DNA of 30,433 bases from a virus. The stretch covers positions 1 to 30,433 of IMG/VR virus record IMGVR_UViG_3300032288_001757; one strand, 5' to 3'. The stretch's first letter is position 1, and each line of letters begins with the position of its first letter. The notes under the pieces were generated by a model, which did not search any database, was not told where the DNA came from, and saw only the letters and a list, made by a program, of their open reading frames with translations. Positions 1-5,332 of this stretch are shown in pieces. A program made the translations under genes and the position numbers.

Positions 1-442
1 AGTCTTTAGAAATGTATTGGTTATTGGTTATTAAGTTATTGGTTATTGGTTTATGGTTAGTGGTTAGTTGAACGCCCGTTGATTTTATTTCAACGCCCGT
101 TGAACGCCCGTTGGAATTCGCCCTTAAATCAGCGCTTTTGCGACCTGCCCGACTAGCAATTTCAAGTCTTTCTTTATAAGTTTGTATCTCACGATCTGAC
201 CTTCCTTGAACATAACCAGCTTCAGTTTTAGTCCAAAAGTCCAAAAGAACATTTCGCATAGCTTGTTTTTCATCTTCAGTCCTCGCATTAAATAATCTAA
301 AAAGTTTATCTTCATCCGCAGGTAGCGGCTTTTCGTCTAAATAATATTGATCTAATAACTGTCGATAACAACCATGCTCTAGTAGTGATAAATGGCTTGT
401 ATCTTTGCGGTAATCCGCGATGTTGTATTGATAATAATGCAA
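1..442 (-). CDS. DUF1376-family phage replication protein (partial, TTG start)
   Basis: The reading frame is open from a TTG at 440-442 to the left edge, so the C-terminus is missing. The N-terminus (HYYQYNIADYRKDTSHLSL, then LLEHGCYRQLLDQYY and PLPADEDKLFRLF) fits the DUF1376 (YdaU-like) domain found in prophage replication modules, where it sits at the place of initiator or helicase-loader genes. TTG is preferred because a TAA codon lies directly before it in frame and AGGAAA sits just upstream. After about residue 100 the protein becomes a low-complexity linker rich in NGRSTGV and ITNN repeats. The exact biochemical role of DUF1376 is not established. A nuclease gene lies directly upstream in the same direction. 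The family call is firm; the replication role rests on context. Confidence 0.82.
   Translation of the reverse strand, partial: MHYYQYNIADYRKDTSHLSLLEHGCYRQLLDQYYLDEKPLPADEDKLFRLFNARTEDEKQAMRNVLLDFWTKTEAGYVQGRSDREIQTYKERLEIASRAGRKSADLRANSNGRSTGVEIKSTGVQLTTNHKPITNNLITNNQYISKD
15..113. repeat. Iteron-like repeats inside the replication gene (candidate origin)
   Basis: Three copies of AACGCCCGTTG lie at 71-81, 92-102 and 103-113; the core CAACG-CC-CGTTG is an inverted repeat. Next to them is an AT-rich tract with two exact copies of TATTGGTTATTGG at 15-27 and 37-49, then TGGTTAG repeats. The repeats encode the STGV and ITNN linker of the DUF1376 protein. In lambda the origin iterons lie inside gene O next to an AT-rich tract, and this arrangement is similar. 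The repeats are seen directly; the origin function is inferred. Confidence 0.4.
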
Positions 443-493
443 TTAGTTTCCTTTCTCTTATCTTGTATTGCTTTTCGCACTATAAACCTAAAT

Positions 494-850
494 TTATTTA
501 TCTTGCAAGTATTTTTGTATTATTTTTTGCCCTTCCTCAAATCCATAGGCCACTTCCGCACCATAACCCATTGATTCTGCTAGGTTTAAAAACTGTGCCT
601 GATTTTGTTGTAATTTTGCACTTTTATCTTTTTTCATCTCAATAAATAGTCCATGTAGGCCATTAGCTGGAATCATAAGGAATAAGTCTGAAACGCCTGC
701 CGTAACCCCTTCAGCCTTTAATTTTATGGCCGTTCCTATATGCCTTGCGCCCCCATTTGGGATGGCAAATAGGCATTTAGCCATCAATGGATACTGAAGC
801 CGAAACCATTTAATAAGCAAGGACTGTGCCAGGTGTTCTTGATTGCGCAT
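494..850 (-). CDS. VRR-NUC domain nuclease
   Basis: A 118-aa protein that matches a single stand-alone VRR-NUC domain of the PD-(D/E)XK superfamily. Visible motifs are FAIPNGG (28-34), GVSD with the acidic residue D55, and IEMK with E71 and K73, followed by Q84 in the helix after the core. Phage VRR-NUC proteins are associated with Holliday-junction or flap cleavage during recombination and packaging. The ATG at 850 is chosen. A GTG five codons earlier (865) is possible, but it falls inside the -35 box of the opposite promoter and neither start has a clear Shine-Dalgarno site. The gene is the first of the leftward unit that continues into the DUF1376 gene. Confidence 0.9.
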   Translation of the reverse strand: MRNQEHLAQSLLIKWFRLQYPLMAKCLFAIPNGGARHIGTAIKLKAEGVTAGVSDLFLMIPANGLHGLFIEMKKDKSAKLQQNQAQFLNLAESMGYGAEVAYGFEEGQKIIQKYLQDK

Positions 851-858
851 AAAAAAAA

Positions 859-886
859 TTGACACAAATATTAAAAAGGGTATATT
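859..886 (+). promoter_or_regulatory. Strong sigma70-type promoter for the rightward early operon
   Basis: A perfect -35 box TTGACA (859-864) is followed after 16 bases by TATATT (881-886). Transcription would begin near 893, about 24 bases before the first gene at 917, which has a good AAGGAAA ribosome site. It would drive the secreted peptide and the recombination genes. Confidence 0.75.
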
Positions 887-890
887 AGCA
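882..890 (-). promoter_or_regulatory. Extended -10 promoter for the leftward nuclease/replication genes
   Basis: On the minus strand the bases read TGCTAATAT, an extended -10 (TGn followed by TAATAT, 887-882). It lies almost on top of the -10 box of the rightward promoter, so the two should compete for polymerase. No convincing -35 box is visible. The predicted start near 875 would leave a very short leader before the VRR-NUC gene, consistent with the lack of a Shine-Dalgarno site there. Confidence 0.4.
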
Positions 891-916
891 CCTGTAACAA
901 CAAAAAAGGAAACGAT

Positions 917-1174
917 ATGAAACTATTAACCGCACTATTAATCGCACTACCAATCGCTTCATTCGCAGGCGAACCAGCTAAACTCCGTTATAATTGGGTT
1001 GAAAAAAAATGGAATTACGCACCCAAAGAAGCCAAACTTAAATATAATTGGACTGCCGACCAATACGAGTTTGTTATGCCAAACTCACAATTAAAACTTA
1101 ATACTCAATCTAATAACTATGAGTATGTTCAAACTCAAATTAGCAATCCTTATCAATCTGAAATAGGGGAATAA
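917..1174 (+). CDS. Secreted small protein with three YNW-type repeats
   Basis: An 85-aa protein. It opens with a classical Sec signal peptide (MKLLTALLIALPIASFAG, probable cleavage after SFA at residue 17). The mature part is three imperfect repeats of about 17-19 residues: KLRYNWVEKKWNYAP, KLKYNWTADQYEFVMP and QLKLNTQSNNYEYVQ. The pattern KLxYNWxxxxYEY suggests alternating beta strands with exposed aromatics. It is the first gene after the strong promoter, so it is probably made early and abundantly and exported to the periplasm. No function is recognised. Possible roles include changing the envelope or superinfection exclusion, but this is only inference from location. Confidence 0.8.
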   Translation: MKLLTALLIALPIASFAGEPAKLRYNWVEKKWNYAPKEAKLKYNWTADQYEFVMPNSQLKLNTQSNNYEYVQTQISNPYQSEIGE

Positions 1175-1175
1175 T

Positions 1176-1289
1176 ATGACAACACAAAATAAGAAATTAG
1201 TAGTTTATGCCATTGCCGTATATGCATATTTTGGCTTGTGGTTGTATGTATTGTATCCTTTACTAGACAAATTCTTAAAAAGCGTATAA
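1176..1289 (+). CDS. 37-aa single-helix membrane peptide
   Basis: The frame encodes 37 residues (MTTQNKKLVVYAIAVYAYF, then GLWLYVLYPLLDKFLKSV). Residues 8-30 form one hydrophobic segment, with lysines on both sides. The ATG is one base after the stop of the secreted repeat protein, and AGGGGA within the end of that gene serves as ribosome site, so the two are probably translationally coupled. Inner-membrane location is likely. The function is unknown; pairing with an exported protein suggests an envelope task. Confidence 0.65.
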   Translation: MTTQNKKLVVYAIAVYAYFGLWLYVLYPLLDKFLKSV

Positions 1290-1323
1290 TATGACGACAA
1301 ATCAATCACTTACGGGAGCTGAT

Positions 1324-1677
1324 ATGGCTGACCAAGTTGCAATTGAAAATAAGATACATATTCAAGCTTTGCATCATCCTGATCCTGATTTTTATGGTGA
1401 TGATGATCAAATTAGGAATATGCAAGAACTTATTGAATATTACCTAACTTTCCAATGTCAAAATTGGGGCGACCTATATGCTGACGCTGAAAATTCAGGC
1501 CCATTTATTACTAAAATTCATAGCATTTTATTTAATGCTAAAGATGATGAATTAGGCCGTATTCGTGATGAATTTAATAAAGCTATTAAAGACATGGCCA
1601 AGTATGTTTATAACAACCATGAAACTAATAGTTGGGCTAAACGCATCTATGATGCTACAATAGAAAATATCGTTTAG
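1324..1677 (+). CDS. Hypothetical acidic early protein
   Basis: A 117-aa protein from the ATG at 1324, which has GGGAG five bases upstream. An ATG at 1291 in the same frame would add 11 residues, but no ribosome site is evident before it. The sequence is acidic and mostly helical in appearance (ELIEYYLTFQCQNWGDLYAD, FNKAIKDMAKYVYNN), with no signal peptide or membrane segment and no motif I recognise. It lies between the membrane peptide and the ERF gene in the rightward early operon. A role in DNA metabolism is possible from context only. Confidence 0.75.
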   Translation: MADQVAIENKIHIQALHHPDPDFYGDDDQIRNMQELIEYYLTFQCQNWGDLYADAENSGPFITKIHSILFNAKDDELGRIRDEFNKAIKDMAKYVYNNHETNSWAKRIYDATIENIV

Positions 1678-1701
1678 AAACTTTTATAAGGACAAGATAA
1701 G

Positions 1702-2244
1702 ATGAAAACTTCCGATAGCATTAAACATATTGCTGAAGCTTTAGTGTCGGCGCAAAAAGAAATTAAATTTGCCGTTAAAGATTCAACCAATCCTCACTAC
1801 AAATCTAAATATGCCAATATAAATTCAGTTATTGATGCGGTTAAAAAACCACTCAATGATAATGGCATAGCAATACTTCAATCATTAAGTCCTTCCGATG
1901 ACGGCAAACTTCACTTAACTACCCGTTTAATCCATAGTTCAGGGGAATGGATTGAAGATACTGCCGTCTGCCCTATTCAAAAGCAAGATCCACAAGGTTT
2001 AGGATCAGCCATATCTTATATTCGCCGTTATAGTTTATCTGCTATGTGCGCCGTTTATGCCGATGATGATGATGGCCAATCAGCCGCTCTCAATGCCGCA
2101 GATTATCTTCAAAAAATTAAAGACAGTCAAACATTAGAAGAGTTGCAAGCTAACTATAATTTTGTTATGGGTGAAGTTAAGAATGATCGCACTTTATCTA
2201 AAATGGTGATTGATGCTAAAGATAAAAGAAAGGCGGAACTATGA
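1702..2244 (+). CDS. erf: ERF-family single-strand annealing protein
   Basis: A 180-aa protein of the ERF family, ring-forming single-strand annealing proteins typified by Erf of phage P22. The family signature is clear at residues 97-125: PQGLGSAISYIRRYSL, then DDDDGQ. The N-terminal part has the usual lysine-rich stretch and NPHYKSKYANI. It would anneal the 3' tails produced by the exonuclease encoded three genes downstream, giving recombination or genome circularisation. The stop overlaps the next ATG (ATGA at 2241-2244), indicating coupling. Its length is slightly short for the family and the C-terminal tail is brief. Confidence 0.92.
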   Translation: MKTSDSIKHIAEALVSAQKEIKFAVKDSTNPHYKSKYANINSVIDAVKKPLNDNGIAILQSLSPSDDGKLHLTTRLIHSSGEWIEDTAVCPIQKQDPQGLGSAISYIRRYSLSAMCAVYADDDDGQSAALNAADYLQKIKDSQTLEELQANYNFVMGEVKNDRTLSKMVIDAKDKRKAEL

Positions 2245-2414
2245 TTGACGGCTTAAGAAACAGTAATTTTTTTGGGGTGAAGCTACCCTATTCGGATCAA
2301 GAATTAATGGCCGTAGAAGCCCGCAAAACACGAATAGAAGCCCTTAAAAGAGAGCTAGGTAATAAATATATATTAGCCCCTTTATATGGCAAGATTAAAA
2401 GCCCTCGACTATGA
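2241..2414 (+). CDS. 57-aa hypothetical protein between erf and the nuclease-like gene
   Basis: A short frame that starts MIDGLRNSNFFGVKLPYSD and ends GKIKSPRL. It overlaps its upstream neighbour by ATGA (2241-2244) and its downstream neighbour by ATGA (2411-2414), which supports it as a real coupled gene. The middle (ELMAVEARKTRIEALKREL) is a likely amphipathic helix. No motif identifies it. Its place inside the recombination block suggests a small accessory factor. Confidence 0.65.
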   Translation: MIDGLRNSNFFGVKLPYSDQELMAVEARKTRIEALKRELGNKYILAPLYGKIKSPRL

Positions 2415-2857
2415 ATGGGGCTTATTCTTATAAAGAAAGAAATAATATCGTAAATATAGCTGAAGTATTGTTTGAAGCTTATTGTCAATCCAAAGGTTAT
2501 TTTTATAGAAGATTAGGGTTTGATGAGAAAAACGATCCTATACCTAATTTTTATGACCTTAATACTTTTATTAGAAATATGCCTGATTTTTATATTAATA
2601 ATAATGGCAAAGCTGGGTTAATAATGGTTAAGGGAACGGCTAATATTAAAGCTTCAGAAATTAAAATGCTTCCAATGTTTATGGAATGGTATAGCTCTGA
2701 AAGATGCCCATTATTATATGCATTTTGTTTTAAAGATCAAAAACCATTATTACTACATCCTGATAAAGTTATATTTTTGTATGACAATGCAACAGATCAA
2801 CAATGGCATGACGGCGTAACTTATAGAAACTTAAATTTAAACAAGGAAACTATATGA
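2411..2857 (+). CDS. PD-(D/E)XK-like nuclease-fold protein (degenerate site)
   Basis: A 148-aa protein. The core MPDFYINNNGKAGLIMVKG (57-75) has the layout of a PD-(D/E)XK nuclease: P58-D59, a short turn, then a beta strand ending in V73-K74. The residue where the second acid should be is M72 instead of Glu or Asp. The following helix (KASEIKMLPMFMEWY) and strand fit the fold. It may therefore be a small restriction-like nuclease with an altered site, or a non-catalytic relative. It lies between ERF and the YqaJ exonuclease and overlaps the latter by ATGA. Confidence 0.6.
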   Translation: MNGAYSYKERNNIVNIAEVLFEAYCQSKGYFYRRLGFDEKNDPIPNFYDLNTFIRNMPDFYINNNGKAGLIMVKGTANIKASEIKMLPMFMEWYSSERCPLLYAFCFKDQKPLLLHPDKVIFLYDNATDQQWHDGVTYRNLNLNKETI

Positions 2858-3513
2858 AATTAGAAGATAGAATTATTAAAGGTATAGAGCAAGGCTCACC
2901 CGAATGGATGGCTTTAAGAATAGGTCGCATAGGTGGTAGTCGCATGGCTGATCTTTTAACTGAAGGCAAATCAGGCGAATCTTTAACACGCCGTAAATAT
3001 AAAAATGAGCTTATAAGAGAAAGATTGACAAGTAAAAAATTAGATACCTATAAAACGCCTGCTATGCAAAGAGGAATTGATTTAGAACCAATGGCTAGGG
3101 CATGGTATGAAGTCCATCATAATGTGTTTGTAGATCAAGTAGCGATTGTTTTGCATCCTACTATTGAAGGTGGTCAATGCTCACCTGACGGCCTAGTTGG
3201 TAATAATTCTTTAATTGAGATCAAAATACCCAATCCTGAAAACCACCTAGATAATATTCTAACAGGTGGTAAACAATTAGAACAATATTATGACCAGGTA
3301 ATGTGGCAATTAGCCTGTATGCCTGAAAGAGAATTTTGCGACCTTATATCTTATGATCCTGATATGCCTGATCATTTACAAGGGTTCGTAAAGCGTATTT
3401 ATCGAGATGATAAATATATAAAAACAATGGAAGATAAGGTGATCTTATTCTTGCAGGAAATAGAAACTACTGTTAATAACTTAAAGGAAATTAAAAATGG
3501 CAATAACCCATGA
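2854..3513 (+). CDS. YqaJ/lambda-exonuclease family recombinase
   Basis: A 219-aa protein with the YqaJ viral recombinase domain. Key residues are visible in order: GSPEWMALRIGRIGGS (14-29), RGIDLEP with E78, CSPDG with D112, IEIK with E122 and K124, and DQVMWQLAC with Q148. These match the metal-binding site of lambda Exo-type 5'-3' exonucleases. It would process double-stranded ends to give 3' tails for the ERF protein encoded upstream. The pairing of an exonuclease with an annealing protein is the usual two-component phage recombination system. The start overlaps the preceding stop (2854-2857) and the end overlaps the SSB-like gene by 17 bases. Confidence 0.92.
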   Translation: MKLEDRIIKGIEQGSPEWMALRIGRIGGSRMADLLTEGKSGESLTRRKYKNELIRERLTSKKLDTYKTPAMQRGIDLEPMARAWYEVHHNVFVDQVAIVLHPTIEGGQCSPDGLVGNNSLIEIKIPNPENHLDNILTGGKQLEQYYDQVMWQLACMPEREFCDLISYDPDMPDHLQGFVKRIYRDDKYIKTMEDKVILFLQEIETTVNNLKEIKNGNNP

Positions 3514-3724
3514 TCTAATCGCTAAAACAGGCGAATACACTAACGCTAATGGCGAAACAAAAGCTAGATGGCAAAAAGTAGGTGTAGCTATGAGCAATAA
3601 ACAAGGTGGAACTTCACTCTTGATCGAAAGTATCCCTGTTAATTTTGACGGCTGGCTTACTATGAGAGAACCGCAACCTAAACAAGGTGGTAATGCAGAG
3701 GATAAAACTGATCTACCATTTTAA
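3497..3724 (+). CDS. SSB-like small protein with DLPF C-terminal tip
   Basis: A 75-aa protein. It has a short beta-rich body (GETKARWQKVGVAM, TSLLIESIPVNFDGWL), then a Gln/Gly/Pro linker and an acidic end, EDKTDLPF. An acidic tail closing on D-L-P-F copies the C-terminal tip of bacterial SSB, which docks host repair and replication enzymes. The body is shorter than a full OB-fold SSB of roughly 110 residues, so this may be a minimal SSB relative or a protein that mimics the tip. It is the last gene of the recombination block, which fits handling of single-stranded DNA. Confidence 0.65.
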   Translation: MAITHDLIAKTGEYTNANGETKARWQKVGVAMSNKQGGTSLLIESIPVNFDGWLTMREPQPKQGGNAEDKTDLPF

Positions 3725-3743
3725 TGATTTTACTGATGGTTTG

Positions 3744-3764
3744 TTTCATTCAATATGAAATAAT
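3744..3764 (+). promoter_or_regulatory. Possible extended -10 promoter and inverted repeat before pqqA
   Basis: In the 85-base gap before pqqA there is a perfect 6-bp inverted repeat, TTTCAT (3744-3749) and ATGAAA (3755-3760). It overlaps TGAAATAAT (3756-3764), which reads as an extended -10 element. No good -35 box is seen. The gap is large for this compact genome, so pqqA may have its own promoter in addition to read-through. Confidence 0.35.
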
Positions 3765-3809
3765 CTATTTGTAGAGTGAAAACCTACATTAACTTTTAAG
3801 GGGCATATT

Positions 3810-3881
3810 ATGTGGACAACTCCATCAGCAACAGAAATGAGATTTGGCTTTGAAGTTACAATGTATGTAATGAATAAGTAA
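3810..3881 (+). CDS. pqqA: Phage-encoded PqqA, peptide precursor of pyrroloquinoline quinone
   Basis: A 23-codon gene with a strong ribosome site AAGGGG six bases before ATG. It encodes MWTTPSATEM (1-10) followed by R11, F12, GFEVTMY (13-19) and VMNK (20-23). The length equals the classical PqqA (23 residues in Klebsiella). W2, P5, R11, G13, E15, V16, T17, Y19 and N22 fall at the same positions. E15 and Y19 are the residues whose side chains PqqE crosslinks to build PQQ, with PqqD as chaperone. No pqqB-E genes are present here, so the host would process the peptide. PQQ serves periplasmic methanol, alcohol and glucose dehydrogenases. The gene follows the recombination block and ends just before a terminator. 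I read it as an auxiliary metabolic gene boosting host PQQ supply. Confidence 0.92.
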   Translation: MWTTPSATEMRFGFEVTMYVMNK

Positions 3882-3907
3882 TGATCATAGTAACAGATTG
3901 TTATTAG

Positions 3908-3939
3908 TAAAAAAGAAGGGGCTTAATTGCCCCTTTTTT
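3908..3939. terminator. Bidirectional intrinsic terminator between early and late units
   Basis: The stem GGGGC (3918-3922) and GCCCC (3929-3933) encloses a TTAATT loop. It is flanked by an A-rich run on the left and six T on the right, so it reads as a terminator on both strands. It closes the rightward pqqA transcript and the very long leftward late transcript, which converge here. Confidence 0.85.
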
Positions 3940-3969
3940 ATTTGATACGATATGATATCAATTATAAGA

Positions 3970-4167
3970 TCATTTAATATAATGATCGCCTGTATTGCCG
4001 TTTATGCCAATTAAATCCATACGATCCTCATCCCAAGTATCTGATGCATCGTCTGAATCAAAATACTTTTCCTTGCGGCCAAACACTAAATCATAATTAT
4101 CATCATATTGTTTCTTTTGTTTCAATTTGTTGGTTGATCCCTTACCAGCTTCAGAATATTTACTCAT
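3970..4167 (-). CDS. Small conserved-type phage hypothetical protein
   Basis: A 65-aa hydrophilic protein. The N-terminal half (MSKYSEAGKGSTNKL, QKKQYDDNYDLVFGRKEK) resembles a short protein that is widespread in phages of aquatic bacteria, with the pattern GKGS-(x)n-Y-(x)2-NYD-(x)2-FG-K. The C-terminal half is acidic (SDDASDTWDEDRMD). It has no membrane segment. It is the last gene of the leftward late unit, overlapping the HNH gene by 8 bases and lying some 30 bases before the terminator. The function is unknown. Confidence 0.8.
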   Translation of the reverse strand: MSKYSEAGKGSTNKLKQKKQYDDNYDLVFGRKEKYFDSDDASDTWDEDRMDLIGINGNTGDHYIK

Positions 4168-4519
4168 AGTTTTCCCTCACCCAATTAGAAAAGTTAATTA
4201 ATTCGTCTTTATTAGCAGTCGATTTCATAGCATTAGCTTTAAAAGAAATAATTTGTATATTACCTTTAATATAACCTTTTGTATTATCTATGCGATCAAT
4301 ACTTGGGCTTAAATCTCTATTTTTATCAATGGTAATTTTTAACGGCAGTCCCAAAATGGGACATATTTCAGGAATAATTATATCGGATAATTCTATATTG
4401 AATTCTATGCCTTTAGATTTGGCACGATGTTTAGCAAGTAAAAATATATCTTTTTCTCGATTGTTTGATTTCCAATCGCGCAAATATTGTTTTCTATTGC
4501 TCTTATTTTTTAAGGGCAT
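4160..4519 (-). CDS. HNH-type homing endonuclease-like protein
   Basis: A 119-aa protein. The segment EICPILGLPL (51-60), SPSIDRIDNTKGYIKGNIQI (71-90) and ISFKANAMKS (91-100) is the pattern of small phage HNH nucleases. D75, R76, N87 and N96 are at conserved places. Only one cysteine is present, so no zinc knuckle is formed. The N-terminal part is basic and would bind DNA. Its ATG shares one base with the stop of the small membrane protein upstream. It may be a free-standing homing endonuclease or a nuclease that assists packaging; most HNH genes of the second kind lie next to terminase, which is not the case here. Confidence 0.8.
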   Translation of the reverse strand: MPLKNKSNRKQYLRDWKSNNREKDIFLLAKHRAKSKGIEFNIELSDIIIPEICPILGLPLKITIDKNRDLSPSIDRIDNTKGYIKGNIQIISFKANAMKSTANKDELINFSNWVRENYE

Positions 4520-4692
4520 TATTTTTTAAATTTAGAACTCGCCCATTCATAAATTCTAATGCAATACCAAATAATTGATAATAATGCGGCAATAGCTGGT
4601 AAAAATTTCATAACAGTTCCCAAAACTGTAACTCCCGAAACTGTATCTAATATATGTTTTGTGTGTTCGTTTACTTCATCTAAATGCTTCAT
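4519..4692 (-). CDS. 57-aa single-helix membrane protein (holin-like candidate)
   Basis: The frame reads MKHLDEVNEHTKHILDTVSG, then VTVLGTVMKFLPAIAALLSI, then IWYCIRIYEWASSKFKK. A hydrophilic amphipathic N-terminus is followed by a hydrophobic stretch at about residues 21-46 and a basic end. The stop overlaps the next ATG (TAATG at 4517-4521). One membrane segment with a charged tail is compatible with a small holin or antiholin, but no endolysin is seen nearby, so this is only a possibility. Confidence 0.7.
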   Translation of the reverse strand: MKHLDEVNEHTKHILDTVSGVTVLGTVMKFLPAIAALLSIIWYCIRIYEWASSKFKK

Positions 4693-4707
4693 TTAAATAA
4701 CTTTCTA

Positions 4708-4905
4708 CTAATTAATAACATTTTTCTCAATAGCCAAGTAAAGGCTACCATCATTGTTGCCGCAAGATATATAAGCATAAGAACCACAAGATAATAAAAA
4801 TACCAAGTAATTTTTACCATCGTAGTGATCAACATCAACGCTTTTGATTGTTTTATTTTGTAGAAAATCGAAGAGGTCATCAATGGTTTCATGGGAAGTT
4901 TGCAT
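4708..4905 (-). CDS. Small hypothetical protein
   Basis: A 65-aa protein beginning MQTSHETIDDLFDFLQNKT, with a beta-rich middle (YLVFLLSCGSYAYISCGN). It overlaps the end of the GT9-like gene by 17 bases and lies 15 bases before the membrane-protein gene, which matches the spacing of this operon. A competing frame on the same strand (4689-4892) has a poorer composition and conflicts with the neighbour. No family is recognised. It does not look secreted. Confidence 0.6.
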   Translation of the reverse strand: MQTSHETIDDLFDFLQNKTIKSVDVDHYDGKNYLVFLLSCGSYAYISCGNNDGSLYLAIEKNVIN

Positions 4906-5332
4906 TTAAACTTTCAATCACTATTTCAGGATTAACAAATTTGTTTGCATCATGCTGTGTATCTTCCCACCATAAAAATTGATTTTCAACCAAATTACTT
5001 CTATCTTTTAGTAAATTTATATTTTCAGGGTGTCCAAAGATCAAAGGATCAGAAACCGACCATAGAACTATACCATATTTTTTACGATCCCATGCAAAAT
5101 GCTGAAAAAAAGAATCGCAACTTATCCATGTTTTGCATTGATCAACAAGCTTTCCTAACTCATCTAGTGATAAATTTTTTCTAAAATCATCAACTAATTG
5201 TTGTTCGCCTTCAATGCCAACTTGAACTATTGGTTCTTTAATCAGTCTAATTAGTTCCTTCCAATAAGGATAATTTTTAGCATTAGTCTTGCCACTTTTT
5301 AAAGCTTTAGAATATGGGCTAATGATAATCAT
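4889..5332 (-). CDS. GT9 (heptosyltransferase)-like C-terminal half
   Basis: A 147-aa protein that reads as the C-terminal, donor-binding domain of a family 9 glycosyltransferase. Visible pieces are ISPYSKALKSGK near the N-terminus, PIVQVGIEGEQQL (34-46), and WISCDSFFQHFAW (69-81) with D73, S74 and H78, which correspond to the D-S-G-x-x-H signature of ADP-heptose LPS heptosyltransferases; the glycine is replaced by Phe. The matching N-terminal half is the tail of the preceding gene, with which it overlaps by ATGA (5329-5332). The two may assemble into one enzyme. Sugar and acceptor are unknown. Confidence 0.68.
   Translation of the reverse strand: MIIISPYSKALKSGKTNAKNYPYWKELIRLIKEPIVQVGIEGEQQLVDDFRKNLSLDELGKLVDQCKTWISCDSFFQHFAWDRKKYGIVLWSVSDPLIFGHPENINLLKDRSNLVENQFLWWEDTQHDANKFVNPEIVIESLNANFP

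Noticed and set aside
114-125. The bases GAATTCGCCCTT equal the insert junction of common TA-cloning vectors.
   Set aside because: They lie inside an open DUF1376 frame (residues R-A-N-S of the linker) that continues without a break on both sides, so a vector artefact is unlikely.
124-315. A 63-codon minus-strand frame starting MKINFLDYLM.
   Set aside because: It is a shadow of the DUF1376 gene, whose TTG-started frame has the recognisable family sequence.
4689-4892. A minus-strand frame rich in hydrophobic residues (MKPLMTSSIFYKIKQ...).
   Set aside because: It is out of phase with the better-composed frame at 4708-4905, and its hydrophobicity follows from T-rich codons of the other frame.
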